Notes under the pieces: model-generated | Told to the model about the DNA's origin: nothing | What the model saw: only the letters and a program-made list of their open reading frames with translations | Database searches by the model: none | Program-made: the position numbers and the translations under genes | Shown: in pieces, positions 55,373 through 63,640 of the stretch | Layout: every line of letters starts with the position of its first letter | Position numbering within the stretch: the first letter of the stretch is position 1 | Source of the DNA: Nocardia ignorata NBRC 108230 | GTDB taxonomy: Bacteria; Actinomycetota; Actinomycetes; Mycobacteriales; Mycobacteriaceae | Assembly (NCBI RefSeq): GCF_001612905.1 | Contig: NZ_BDBI01000002.1 | Coordinates: 666,221-730,220, forward strand | Direction of reading: 5' to 3' | DNA: 64,000 nucleotides

Positions 55373-55945
55373 TCAGTCGAGGATCTCGCGGTGCTGGAGA
55401 CCGGCGGGCACGGCGCCCTGATGGAAGAAATCGTGGAAGATCTGCGCCGCGTACTCGGCGGTGAAGACCTCCTCCGGGTAGACGTAGGTGTCGTCGTCGC
55501 CGTGCGGCACGTACACCGTGGGCAGTCCGAGGCGGCTGCCGGGGAACCCGAGGGTGTAGCGGCGCGGCAGATGGTCGATCGTGGTGCGCAGCTGCAGCGT
55601 CATCGCGTCGGCGGAGCCGGTGCAGCGCAACGCCAGATCGCCGCGGGCCGCGCTCACCGACGCAGTCACCTCGGTGGCGGGCATGGGCTCGGGTAGGACC
55701 GTCAGATCGATCGCGAAGCGCTGATGACCGTCCATCCGGCGCAACGGGCGCAGGAAGCTGTCCACGTCCTCGTGCGGGCCGATGAAGACCTTCAAACGGT
55801 CGCTGTAGGTCACGCGGTGGGTCGTCACGACCACTTCACCGCCGACGGAGTCGGTCTCGGACGCGGAAACAGGCCGGGGGCCCGCGACGCCGGCCGCGCG
55901 CACGGGCAGGACCCGGCAGGCATTGGCCTCGGGAGACGAGAACAT
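55373..55945 (-). CDS. Hypothetical protein with CRP-like promoter
   Basis: This 190-residue protein was not recognised. It has no signal peptide. Its centre is beta-rich (VVVTTHRVTYSDRLKVFIG, RFAIDLTVLPEPMPATEVTA, TMQLRT-like TLQLRTTIDHLPRRYTLGF) and the C-terminus is helical with an HDFFHQGAVPAG motif. The start ATG 55945 follows a GTAGGTGAG-like site. The upstream region carries a CRP-type half-palindrome and a TATAGA -10 box. It stands between xdhC and the HTH protein on the same strand. Confidence 0.6.
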   Translation of the reverse strand: MFSSPEANACRVLPVRAAGVAGPRPVSASETDSVGGEVVVTTHRVTYSDRLKVFIGPHEDVDSFLRPLRRMDGHQRFAIDLTVLPEPMPATEVTASVSAARGDLALRCTGSADAMTLQLRTTIDHLPRRYTLGFPGSRLGLPTVYVPHGDDDTYVYPEEVFTAEYAAQIFHDFFHQGAVPAGLQHREILD

Positions 55946-56022
55946 GTGAAGCTCACCTACTCACACTCGGTTACTCGCTAGCAATCTAACCATCGGGCTC
56001 GGGTTGTGATCTATAACATTAC

Positions 56023-56038
56023 CGTGATGCAGATCACA
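56023..56038. promoter_or_regulatory. CRP/GlxR-like site
   Basis: CGTGA, 6 bp, TCACA matches the CRP pattern TGTGA-n6-TCACA at 9 of 10 positions. It lies about 80 bp before the hypothetical gene start, overlapping the -35 region of a TATAGA -10 promoter on the minus strand. A further TGTGA lies at 56005-56009. Confidence 0.5.
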
Positions 56039-56061
56039 AAGTGTCCGTTGTTTAGATGCAG

Positions 56062-56919
56062 TTATGGGCGAGTCCGGTTCGCAGCGGACTTTTGGTCGGT
56101 TTCGTGCCGATAAACCGGGGTGAGTAGGTCTGCATCGACCGGTTCGCCGGTCGTGCGGTCGTACCGCACGGCGATGAGAACCGAGAACAGATGCGTGCTC
56201 GCCCGCTCGTGCAGCGTCGCCAGCCGAGTGGCCAGCAACCGGATCGCACCCAGGGAACCCGGCGGGTGCAGCCCGTCGATGAGCATCACGGTGCCGCGCC
56301 GGTCGGGGCGGGGCAGCCGGGCCAGGTACGCGATGTCGTGTGGTTCGGTGCCGCCGGGCCGGTAGACGCGGCGCGCGGCCCGGTCCTCGATGCCGCGCCG
56401 GGTATCGCCCGCGCGGGTGACGGTGCGCCGCAGTCGTGGATCGGCCGCCACCAGCTGACGCAGGCTCGGCGACAGCTCGGGCCCGCCGAGGACCACCAGG
56501 CCGTCACGATTGAGATCGATGGGTCTGCCCGGCAGGAACGTCTCGACCGTCGCCACGAAACCGAGCTGGCGCAGCAGCTCGGCCAGCCGTTGCGCGGCCG
56601 CCGGATCAGGTGCGCCGAGCAGCCTGCCCGTGCGGACCTCCGGTGCCAGCACGGTGAGCGTGCCGTGTCCGAAGAACAGCCCTTCGGGCACCGGACCCTG
56701 GGTGCTCACCTGGTGGATGCGCGCCCGCGACAAGCCCGCGGCGGCGCCGATGCGGGCGAACGTCCAGCCTTCGGCGTGGAGTTCGCGGATCACGGCGCGG
56801 CGGATCCTGGTGAGTTCGTTGATGGTCTGCTGAGCAGCCGCCACCCCGTCGGTGGCTGCTTTGAGTCTCTCGACCTTGTCTTCGATCGCGAAGACTCGTG
56901 CCACGTCATCGGCCGACAT
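56062..56919 (-). CDS. HTH protein with C-terminal Rossmann-like sensor domain
   Basis: This 285-residue protein has an N-terminal part with a sigma-region-4-like helix-turn-helix (about 30-75, ELTRIRRAVIRELHAEGWTF, then ARIGAAAGLSRARIHQV) and a C-terminal domain (about 130-275) with the pattern [40 protein letters not shown] and GLHPPGSLGAIRLLATRL, ending in TGEPVDADLLTPVYRHE. The C-terminal part looks like a nucleotide-binding alpha/beta fold, seen in actinobacterial sensory proteins, but I cannot name its ligand. The ATG at 56919 lies 6 nt after a TAGACT -10 box. The hypothetical gene follows on the same strand after 116 bp. Confidence 0.7.
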   Translation of the reverse strand: MSADDVARVFAIEDKVERLKAATDGVAAAQQTINELTRIRRAVIRELHAEGWTFARIGAAAGLSRARIHQVSTQGPVPEGLFFGHGTLTVLAPEVRTGRLLGAPDPAAAQRLAELLRQLGFVATVETFLPGRPIDLNRDGLVVLGGPELSPSLRQLVAADPRLRRTVTRAGDTRRGIEDRAARRVYRPGGTEPHDIAYLARLPRPDRRGTVMLIDGLHPPGSLGAIRLLATRLATLHERASTHLFSVLIAVRYDRTTGEPVDADLLTPVYRHETDQKSAANRTRP

Positions 56920-56925
56920 GTGCGA

Positions 56926-56931
56926 AGTCTA
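56926..56931 (-). promoter_or_regulatory. -10 box, leaderless type
   Basis: TAGACT on the minus strand, then 6 nt, then the ATG at 56919. Confidence 0.5.
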
Positions 56932-57101
56932 GACAGCTGGACGGCGATTCGTGTCTATAACGATTGACATCGAATGTCTTGGCGCACAACGCCGATCGAG
57001 GTGTGCCTGTCGGCAACCACAAAGACGGCGAGGTCGGCACGGACATCGGCGGTACGCGCGATCGGGTGGCAAATGACGACCGTGTGGTCTGTTCGCGGGT
57101 G

Positions 57102-57524
57102 TCAGGTGGCGTCGGAGTCGATCGGCGGCCGCTCGTTGTGCTCCAACGGCTTCGGCGCCTTCGACAACGAGGGTCCGCTGCCGGGCATTCCGCTGCTCGT
57201 GCCGAACAGCTCCTTGCGGTCCGGCACGGCCTTCTCCAGATCGCGCAGCACCGAGTCGTCGCCGCCCAGCAGATGCTTGGTGACCGCGGCACGCGGTGTC
57301 ATCCCGCGCAGCTCGTTGAGTTCGGCGAGCGGTTTGCGCAGCTCGTCGAACTCCGGGCCGAGTTCCTGCTTGAGCGTGGAGGTGGCCCCGCTGGCGTAGT
57401 CGCGCACCTGACGCAGCGACGACGTGGTCCAGCGGATCGCCCCGGGCAGGCGCTCCGGGCCGAGGATCACGAGGGCGGCGACGAGCAGGATCATCATCTC
57501 GCTCCACCCGATGTTGCTGAACAC
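57102..57524 (-). CDS. tatB: Twin-arginine translocase subunit TatB
   Basis: This 140-residue TatB has one N-terminal membrane helix ([20 protein letters not shown]) followed by the amphipathic helix [20 protein letters not shown] and a charged tail, which fit TatB rather than TatA (longer, with a Glu near position 8). It works with TatA and TatC, not in this window, to export folded proteins; three Tat-type substrates are visible here (cholesterol oxidase, the DUF1906 protein and possibly others). The GTG start at 57524 follows a TAACCT -10 box at 57531-57536. It ends the sigE-rseA-htrA-tatB run, as Rv1224 does in M. tuberculosis. Confidence 0.9.
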   Translation of the reverse strand: MFSNIGWSEMMILLVAALVILGPERLPGAIRWTTSSLRQVRDYASGATSTLKQELGPEFDELRKPLAELNELRGMTPRAAVTKHLLGGDDSVLRDLEKAVPDRKELFGTSSGMPGSGPSLSKAPKPLEHNERPPIDSDAT

Positions 57525-57530
57525 GATCCC

Positions 57531-57536
57531 AGGTTA
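57531..57536 (-). promoter_or_regulatory. -10 box of tatB, leaderless type
   Basis: TAACCT on the minus strand, then 6 nt, then the GTG at 57524. It suggests a promoter inside the sigE operon. Confidence 0.45.
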
Positions 57537-57557
57537 CCCGGCGCGCGTCGTCGCAGC

Positions 57558-59096
57558 TCAGTCGGATTCGAGGGTGACGGGCACGTCCACCTGCCTGCCA
57601 TCGCGGATCAACTGCACGTTCACCCGCTCGCCGATCTTGTGCGACTGCACCGCGACGACCAGTTCGTCGGGGCCCTCGACGATGCGGTCACCGACCTTGA
57701 CGATAACGTCGCCCTCGACGATGCCCGCCTTGGCCGCAGGTCCGCCCGCCACCACGTCGGCCACGGCGGCGCCGCTGCGCAACTCGTTGGCGACGGCCTT
57801 GGTGCGCGCGCTGAGCCCGAGCTGCGGGTGGTTGACCTTGCCGTCGCGGATCAGGGTCTGCGCGATGGAGGTGACCACGTCGATCGGGATGGCGAACCCG
57901 AGACCGACCGAGTTACCGGTGTTGCTCTTGATAGCGGTGTTGACGCCGATCAGTCTGCCGTCCATGTCGACGAGGGCGCCACCGGAGTTGCCGGGGTTGA
58001 TCGAGGCGTCGGTCTGCACCGCGTCGATCACGGCATTGGTGTCGGTGCCCTCGCCGCCGAGGCTCACCGGGCGGTGCAGCGCGCTGACGATGCCGGAGGT
58101 GACGGTTTTCTCCAGGCCGAGCGGCGAACCGATGGCGAGCACGTCGTCGCCCACCTGCACGTCGTCGGAGCGGCCGAGGTTCGCCTCGGTGAGGTTGTCG
58201 GCGTCGACCTTGAGCACCGCGAGGTCGGTCTTGGGATCGCGCCCGACGATCTGGGCAGGCACCCGGGTGTTGTCGGAGAATTCGATCTGGATCTTGGCGT
58301 TGCCGGACTTGTCGGTGGCCGCCGCCGAGATCACGTGGTTGTTGGTGACGATGTAGCCCTGCTCGGCGTCGAGGACGACACCCGAGCCGGACGGCCCGCC
58401 GTCACCGATGATGACCTGGATCGACACCACCGACGGCAGCACCGCGTCGGCGACGGCCGCGATCTTGCCGTGCGGAGAATCGGAGCTCTCGCTCTGCTGG
58501 AGGGTGACCTTGCGCGAGGTGAGGGTGGACGCGGTCTCGGCGGTGATCCGCCCGACCAGCCCACCGACGACGGCGATACCGAGCGCGATCACGGCGAGCA
58601 AGGCCAGCGCCTTGGGCGCAACACGGGAGCCGAACAGCACCTCGCGGGCCGACAGTTTGGGAGCGACAGGCAGTGGGGCGGGTTCGGGTGTCTCGATCGC
58701 CGGGGCGCCGAGGCGCGCGCCCGCGGCCGGGTCACGCCAGGGGTCCACCGGACCCGCGACGACGATCTTGCGTTCGCCGGAATCGGGTTCGCGCTGCAAC
58801 AGTTCGTCGGAGCCCTCGGGGCGGGCGAACGCCTCGGCGAGCACACCGTCCGGCGGCCGGCGATCGACCAGTTCGCCGTCGCCGGAACGCTTGCCATCGC
58901 GCATCGGATCGTGCGGGGCGAACGAACCCGTCTGGCCGTTCGGGCGGCGGAACGCGTGCGCGGTATGGCTGTCGATGTGCGGCCGGTACACCGGACGCGG
59001 GCCGAGGGTCGGCGCGTCGGAGGGCCGCAGATTCCCCCGTGACGCCGCCGAATCCGAGTTGTCGGTCGATCCGGGATTCGTCGATTCGCCTGTCAC
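57558..59096 (-). CDS. htrA: Membrane serine protease HtrA (DegP/DegS type)
   Basis: This 512-residue protein has a long charged, proline-rich cytoplasmic N-terminus (about 1-150), one membrane helix (about 160-182, ALALLAVIALGIAVVGGLVG), a trypsin-like protease domain with His (TNNHVIS, about 255), Asp (TDLAVLKV, about 293) and Ser (GNSGGALVD, about 373), and a C-terminal PDZ domain (about 415-505). It degrades or controls misfolded envelope proteins. The GTG start at 59096 follows the rseA stop by 10 bp; its own TAGAGT -10 box at 59104-59109 overlaps that stop. M. tuberculosis Rv1223, in the same operon, is essential. Confidence 0.94.
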   Translation of the reverse strand: MTGESTNPGSTDNSDSAASRGNLRPSDAPTLGPRPVYRPHIDSHTAHAFRRPNGQTGSFAPHDPMRDGKRSGDGELVDRRPPDGVLAEAFARPEGSDELLQREPDSGERKIVVAGPVDPWRDPAAGARLGAPAIETPEPAPLPVAPKLSAREVLFGSRVAPKALALLAVIALGIAVVGGLVGRITAETASTLTSRKVTLQQSESSDSPHGKIAAVADAVLPSVVSIQVIIGDGGPSGSGVVLDAEQGYIVTNNHVISAAATDKSGNAKIQIEFSDNTRVPAQIVGRDPKTDLAVLKVDADNLTEANLGRSDDVQVGDDVLAIGSPLGLEKTVTSGIVSALHRPVSLGGEGTDTNAVIDAVQTDASINPGNSGGALVDMDGRLIGVNTAIKSNTGNSVGLGFAIPIDVVTSIAQTLIRDGKVNHPQLGLSARTKAVANELRSGAAVADVVAGGPAAKAGIVEGDVIVKVGDRIVEGPDELVVAVQSHKIGERVNVQLIRDGRQVDVPVTLESD

Positions 59097-59103
59097 GCCC
59101 GTG

Positions 59104-59109
59104 ACTCTA
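59104..59109 (-). promoter_or_regulatory. -10 box of htrA, leaderless type, inside rseA stop
   Basis: TAGAGT on the minus strand includes the TAG stop of rseA and lies 7 nt before the GTG at 59096, so htrA may have its own promoter as well as read-through. Confidence 0.45.
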
Positions 59110-59475
59110 CTTGCGCCGCCACGTAGTCCACCGGGCTGCGGGGAACGAATCGGTCAGGAATCCGAGAAATGCCTCGTTACGGCGGGGAGGTTCGGGTGCG
59201 GCGGCGGGCAGTTCGGCCAGCGGGATGCGGCTGAGGCTGTCGTGCAGGCTGCGTGGGACGGCGATTTCGCCCGCCCGGCGCAGCGCGATCCGCGCCTGCT
59301 GCTGGGCGTCGACCTCGGCGGCGCATTCGGGGCACACCGAGAGATGCTGGGCGGCACGCAGATAGGCGTTCATGCGCAGCTCGCCGTCGACGTAGGCCGC
59401 GATCGCCTCGCTGGCCAGATGCTCGGTGGGCTGAAAGCGCGGTGTGCGACCTGAGGATGCTGGATCCACGCTCAT
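59107..59475 (-). CDS. rseA: Anti-sigma-E factor RseA (zinc-associated)
   Basis: This 122-residue soluble anti-sigma factor of the ZAS type has the zinc motif H-x3-C-x2-C at His44, Cys48 and Cys51 (HLSVCPEC) preceded by HLASEAIAAYVDGELRMNAY. It holds SigE inactive until surface stress, oxidation or phosphorylation releases it. The ATG at 59475 follows AGGAAG. It is 62 bp after sigE and 10 bp before htrA, matching the Rv1221-Rv1222-Rv1223 order in M. tuberculosis. Confidence 0.92.
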   Translation of the reverse strand: MSVDPASSGRTPRFQPTEHLASEAIAAYVDGELRMNAYLRAAQHLSVCPECAAEVDAQQQARIALRRAGEIAVPRSLHDSLSRIPLAELPAAAPEPPRRNEAFLGFLTDSFPAARWTTWRRK

Positions 59476-59537
59476 GCGGAGTTCTTCCTTCCGACCGACA
59501 TCAACCCGACCAGGCCGGGTGTGGCCGCTCGCGGCCG

Positions 59538-60206
59538 TCACCCTGCGTAGGTGTCAGCGGAGTATCGCTGCTCTATTCCATTATGCGCAAGGTAGTCGCG
59601 CAGTGCCTGGCGCCCGCGGTGGATGCGGCTGCGCACAGTGCCCAGCTTGACGCCGAGCGTGGCGCCGATCTCCTCGTAGGACAGGCCCTCGATGTCACAC
59701 AGCACCACGGCCGCGCGGAACTCCGGCGCGAGCGCGTCGAGCGCCTTCTGCAGGTCCGGGTCGAGGCGGGAGTCGTGGTAGGCGTCCTCGGGCGTCGGCC
59801 CCTCGGCGGGCACCCGGTCGTAGTCCTCGGGTAACGCCTCCATGCGGATGCGATTGCGCCTGCGGACCATGTCGAGGAACAGGTTCGTGGTGATGCGGTG
59901 CAACCAGCCTTCGAACGTGCCCGGCTGGTAGCTCTGCAGGGATCGGAACACCCGGATGAAGGTTTCCTGAGTGAGGTCCTCGGCGTCCTGGGCGTCGCCG
60001 GAGAGCCGGTAGGCGAGGCGGTAGACCCGGTCGGCGTGCTCGCGGACCAGTTCGTCCCACGACGGCATCACCGTGCGGTCACCGGTGGCGTCGAAAGCCG
60101 CGGTGCCGGTGAGTTCGGCATCGAGATCGTCCTCGACGGACGGCGGAAAGTCGGTGGGAAGGGTCTGGGCGGGCAGTGTGGCGTCGGAACGCGCCGTGTC
60201 TACCAT
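59538..60206 (-). CDS. sigE: ECF sigma factor SigE
   Basis: This 222-residue extracytoplasmic-function sigma factor has region 2 at about 75-140 ([34 protein letters not shown]) and region 4 at about 160-215 ([20 protein letters not shown]). The first 60 residues are an acidic extension, also found in mycobacterial SigE, where several starts are used. I chose the ATG at 60206; the AGGAGG is 13 nt away, so a nearby start is possible, and the frame is open further upstream. The next genes are rseA, htrA and tatB. An ECF-type promoter lies about 80-110 bp upstream. Confidence 0.93.
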   Translation of the reverse strand: MVDTARSDATLPAQTLPTDFPPSVEDDLDAELTGTAAFDATGDRTVMPSWDELVREHADRVYRLAYRLSGDAQDAEDLTQETFIRVFRSLQSYQPGTFEGWLHRITTNLFLDMVRRRNRIRMEALPEDYDRVPAEGPTPEDAYHDSRLDPDLQKALDALAPEFRAAVVLCDIEGLSYEEIGATLGVKLGTVRSRIHRGRQALRDYLAHNGIEQRYSADTYAG

Positions 60207-60286
60207 CGGGATGGGACACCTCCTACTCGGGACCGCCGGCACGAAACCGAACCGGTCCGGGTCAGCGGACCTTGTCTTTTCAGAAA

Positions 60287-60314
60287 CAACCGCCGGATGT
60301 CTGCGGTTGTTCCC
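60287..60314 (-). promoter_or_regulatory. ECF-type promoter upstream of sigE
   Basis: On the minus strand GGGAAC (60309-60314), a 17-bp spacer, then GGTTG (60287-60291). This fits the GGGAAC-n17-SGTTG pattern recognised by actinobacterial SigE/SigH-type sigma factors, so autoregulation is likely. The sigE ATG is about 80 bp downstream. Confidence 0.6.
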
Positions 60315-60473
60315 GCGTCTCGTACCCGCCGCGATCGGCTGGTGTGGCAACTATTTCCTGTCGCGATATGGGGCACGTGTGGAGACCCTGAGTGGCGCCT
60401 GAGAATCCTGATGTGCCCCGACACTCACCCCGCGTGGGCGCCTTCGCTGAATACACAGACCCGGTCGGTGACA

Positions 60474-60479
60474 TAGCCT
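60474..60479 (+). promoter_or_regulatory. -10 box of the O-methyltransferase gene
   Basis: TAGCCT, then 7 nt, then the GTG at 60487; leaderless type. Confidence 0.5.
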
Positions 60480-60486
60480 CTTAGCT

Positions 60487-61119
60487 GTGGCATCGAACGT
60501 GGAGCGGAACCTGGCCTATGTGGAGGAGTCCGTCGTCGAGGACGAAGTCCTCCTCGACGCGCGCGAGCGGGCCACCGAATTGGGCGCCGCGCCCGTGCCC
60601 GCCTCGGTCGGCGCGCTACTGAGCATGTACGCGCAGATGCTCGGCGCCCGCTCGGTCGTCGAGGTGGGCACCGGCGCGGGGGTGAGCGGATTGTGGCTGC
60701 TCGACGGCATGCGTGAGGACGGAACCCTCACCACCATCGACTCCGAACCCGAGCATCAGCGGGCCGCCAAGGAGGCCTTCCGCACCGCCGAGATCGCGCC
60801 CGCGCGCACCCGGCTCATCAACGGCCGCGCCCTCGACGTACTGCCGCGCCTGGCCGACGGCGCCTACGACCTGGTGTTCGTCGACGCCTCGCCCATGGAA
60901 CACCCGCTCTACGTGGAGCAGGGTGTGCGATTACTGCGCGAGGGCGGTGCGTTCATCCTGAACAACGCGCTGCTCGGCGGGCGCGTCCCCGATCAGTCCC
61001 AGCGCGACCCCGCCACCCAGGCGGTGCGTGCAGCGACCAGGGCGATCGCCGAGAATCCCGAGCTCACCAGTGTGCTCATCCCGATCGGCGACGGGTTGCT
61101 CTGCGCCTCGCGTGGGTAG
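60487..61119 (+). CDS. SAM-dependent O-methyltransferase (Rv1220c-like)
   Basis: This 210-residue class I methyltransferase is of the caffeoyl-CoA/catechol O-methyltransferase type (PF01596). The SAM motif VVEVGTGAGVSGLWLLDGMR is near residue 60, the acidic motif LTTIDSEPEHQRAAKEAF near 80 and YDLVFVDASPMEHPLYVEQG near 130. The target is unknown. It is divergent from sigE, as Rv1220c is from sigE in M. tuberculosis. The GTG start at 60487 is directly behind its -10 box. Its stop abuts the glgC stop. Confidence 0.9.
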   Translation: MASNVERNLAYVEESVVEDEVLLDARERATELGAAPVPASVGALLSMYAQMLGARSVVEVGTGAGVSGLWLLDGMREDGTLTTIDSEPEHQRAAKEAFRTAEIAPARTRLINGRALDVLPRLADGAYDLVFVDASPMEHPLYVEQGVRLLREGGAFILNNALLGGRVPDQSQRDPATQAVRAATRAIAENPELTSVLIPIGDGLLCASRG

Positions 61120-62337
61120 TCAGCCCACCCAGATGCCCTTGCCGACGGTGACGACCCCACCGTTGCTCACGGCGAATCGTTCCCGGTCGCGATCGAGGTC
61201 AACGCCGATGATCTCGCCCTCGCCGACCACCACGTTCTTGTCGAGGATGGCGTGGCGGACCACCGCGCCACGCCCGATGCGCACACCGGGCATCAGCACG
61301 CTGCCCTCCACGGTCGCGCCGTCGTCGATCATCACGTTGGAGCTGAGGACCGAGTTGCGCACGGTGGCGGCCGACAGGATCGAGCCCGCACCGACGATGG
61401 ACTCCTGAGCGAGCCCGCCACGCGCGAACTTGGCGGGCGGCAGGTTCTCGGCGGCGCCGCGGATGGGCCAGTGCTTGTTGTAGAGGTTGAACACCGGGTG
61501 CACCGAGACCAGGTCCATGTGCGCCTCGTAGAAGGCGTCGATGGTGCCGACATCGCGCCAGTAGCCCCGGTCGCGATCGGTGGCGCCCGGTACGTCGTTG
61601 TCGGCGAAGTCGTAGACGGCGGCCTGCCCGGCCGCGACCAGCGACGGGATGATGTCGCCGCCCATGTCGTGATCGGAATCGGAGTTCTCCGCGTCGGCGC
61701 GGATCGCGTCGACGAGCACGCGGGTGGTGAACACGTAGTTGCCCATCGACGCGAAGGTCATGTTCGGGTCGTCCGGGGTGCCGGGCGGATGGGCGGGTTT
61801 CTCGAGGAACTGGGTGATGCGGCCGGACTCGTCGGAATCGATACAGCCGAACGCCCTCGCCTCGCTGCGCGACACCCGAATCCCCGCGACGGTGACGCCC
61901 GCGCCCGAGGCGATATGGCTGGCCACCATCTGTTCCGGGTCCATCCGGTACACGTGATCGGCCCCGAAAACCACGATGTAGTCGGGGTCCTCGTCGTAGA
62001 TCAGGTTGAGCGACTGCATGATCGCGTCGGCGCTGCCGGTGTACCAGCGCGGTCCGAGCCGCTGCTGCGCTGGCACCGGGGTGATGTACTCCCCGGTGAA
62101 ACCCGACAGTCGCCAGGTCTGGGAGATGTGGCGGTCCAGCGAATGCGACTTGTACTGGGTGAGGACGCACAGGCGCAGATATCCCGCGTTGACCAGGTTG
62201 CTGAGTACGAAATCGATCAGCCGGTAGGCCCCACCGAACGGAACCGCGGGCTTGGCGCGGTCGGCCGTGAGCGGAAACAGTCGTTTGCCCTCGCCACCGG
62301 CGAGCACGATCCCGAGTACGTGCGGCTGGCTCCTCAC
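61120..62337 (-). CDS. glgC: Glucose-1-phosphate adenylyltransferase GlgC
   Basis: This 405-residue enzyme makes ADP-glucose for glycogen and, through GlgM, for glucan and maltose-1-phosphate. Motifs: [20 protein letters not shown] near residue 12, [11 protein letters not shown] near 125, and [15 protein letters not shown] near 190; a left-handed beta-helix C-terminus ([20 protein letters not shown]) follows. The GTG start at 62337 lies 6 nt after a TACTTT -10 box. It is divergent from glgM, as in M. tuberculosis (glgC Rv1213, glgM Rv1212c). The Gly-rich loop and length are standard. Confidence 0.96.
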   Translation of the reverse strand: MRSQPHVLGIVLAGGEGKRLFPLTADRAKPAVPFGGAYRLIDFVLSNLVNAGYLRLCVLTQYKSHSLDRHISQTWRLSGFTGEYITPVPAQQRLGPRWYTGSADAIMQSLNLIYDEDPDYIVVFGADHVYRMDPEQMVASHIASGAGVTVAGIRVSRSEARAFGCIDSDESGRITQFLEKPAHPPGTPDDPNMTFASMGNYVFTTRVLVDAIRADAENSDSDHDMGGDIIPSLVAAGQAAVYDFADNDVPGATDRDRGYWRDVGTIDAFYEAHMDLVSVHPVFNLYNKHWPIRGAAENLPPAKFARGGLAQESIVGAGSILSAATVRNSVLSSNVMIDDGATVEGSVLMPGVRIGRGAVVRHAILDKNVVVGEGEIIGVDLDRDRERFAVSNGGVVTVGKGIWVG

Positions 62338-62343
62338 CCTGTC

Positions 62344-62349
62344 AAAGTA
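62344..62349 (-). promoter_or_regulatory. -10 box of glgC, leaderless type
   Basis: TACTTT on the minus strand, then 6 nt, then the GTG at 62337. Confidence 0.5.
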
Positions 62350-62392
62350 CAGGTCCCGGGCCCACCCGGTGGCCCATGTCGACCCGAGCGTC

Positions 62393-62398
62393 TAATTT
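62393..62398 (+). promoter_or_regulatory. -10 box of glgM, leaderless type
   Basis: TAATTT, then 7 nt, then the GTG at 62406. The glgC and glgM -10 boxes lie in the same 68-bp spacer, about 43 bp apart. Confidence 0.5.
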
Positions 62399-62405
62399 GG
62401 ACCGC

Positions 62406-63614
62406 GTGAGTGATGGCACCGACGGGGAACGAGCGATCGCGGATCCGTTGCGGGTGGCCATGCTGACCCGGGAGTATCCGCCCGAGGTGTACGGCGGCGC
62501 GGGCGTGCACGTCACCGAGCTCACCGCCCGGCTGCGCGCGCTGTGCGAGGTGACCGTGCACTGCATGGGCGCGCCGCGCACGGGGGCGGTGGTGCACCGG
62601 CCCGACCCCGAGCTGTACGCCGCCAACGCCGCGTTGCAGATGATGTCGGCGCAGCTGCGGATGGCCGACGCCGTCGGCGCGGTGGACGTGGTGCATTCGC
62701 ACACCTGGTACGCGGGCCTGGCCGGCCATCTCGCCGGTGCGCTGTACGGCATTCCGCACGTGCTCACCGCGCATTCGCTCGAACCGCGCAGGCCGTGGAA
62801 GGCCGAACAGCTCGGCGGCGGATACCGCCTGTCCTCGTGGTCGGAACGCAACGCCATGGAACAGGCCGACGCCGTGATCGCGGTGAGCGAGGGCATGGCC
62901 CACGACGTGCTCGACGCCTATCCCGCCATCGACCCCGGCCGGGTCCACGTGGTGCACAACGGCATCGACGCGGGCGTATGGCATCCCGGTGCCCCCGTCG
63001 GCACTGAGCAGCCGGTACTCGACCGCCTCGGAGTGCGTGCCGATCTGCCGATCGTCTCGTTCGTCGGCCGCATCACCCGGCAGAAGGGTGTCGGCCACTT
63101 GCTCGCCGCCGCAGCCGATTTCGACCCCGACATCCAGCTGGTGTTGTGCGCCGGTGCGGCGGACACGGTGGAACTCGAGCAGGAAGTGGCCGCCGCGGTC
63201 GACGAGCTGCAAATCCGGCGCGGCAATGTGTTCTGGGTGAAGGAGATGCTCCCCACCGAACAGGTGCGTCAAATCCTCACGGCCTCAACAGTTTTCGTCT
63301 GCCCGTCGGTATACGAACCCCTCGGCATCGTGAACCTGGAAGCGATGGCATGCGCGACCGCCGTCGTCGCCTCGGACGTGGGCGGGATCCCGGAAGTGGT
63401 CGCCGACGGTGTCACGGGACGATTGGTGCACTACGACCCGGTCGCCTCGGGTGACTACGAACGCGCACTCGCCGCCGCAGTGAACGCGGTGGCGGCCGAC
63501 CCCGAACTGGCGACGCGCTACGGGCAGGCAGGCCGCGCGCGAGCCATCGCGGAGTTCGATTGGGCGAGGATCGCGGAGCAGACTGTGAATGTCTATCGCG
63601 AAGTCATCCGCTGA
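62406..63614 (+). CDS. glgM: Alpha-maltose-1-phosphate synthase GlgM (GT4)
   Basis: This 402-residue GT4 glycosyltransferase was formerly called GlgA. Mycobacterial Rv1212c uses ADP-glucose and glucose-1-phosphate to make maltose-1-phosphate for GlgE, feeding alpha-glucan and MGLP pathways. Typical segments are VAMLTREYPPEVYGGAGVHV near residue 20, VVHSHTWYAGLAGHLAGAL near 100, VSFVGRITRQKGVGHLL near 217 and PSVYEPLGIVNLEAMACATA near 300 with the donor Glu. The GTG start at 62406 is behind the TAATTT -10 box; it is longer in frame but that would overlap the promoter. A 41-bp repeat array starts shortly after the stop. Confidence 0.92.
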   Translation: MSDGTDGERAIADPLRVAMLTREYPPEVYGGAGVHVTELTARLRALCEVTVHCMGAPRTGAVVHRPDPELYAANAALQMMSAQLRMADAVGAVDVVHSHTWYAGLAGHLAGALYGIPHVLTAHSLEPRRPWKAEQLGGGYRLSSWSERNAMEQADAVIAVSEGMAHDVLDAYPAIDPGRVHVVHNGIDAGVWHPGAPVGTEQPVLDRLGVRADLPIVSFVGRITRQKGVGHLLAAAADFDPDIQLVLCAGAADTVELEQEVAAAVDELQIRRGNVFWVKEMLPTEQVRQILTASTVFVCPSVYEPLGIVNLEAMACATAVVASDVGGIPEVVADGVTGRLVHYDPVASGDYERALAAAVNAVAADPELATRYGQAGRARAIAEFDWARIAEQTVNVYREVIR

Positions 63615-63640
63615 GAGCATCCGCGCCGCGTACGCCTCGC

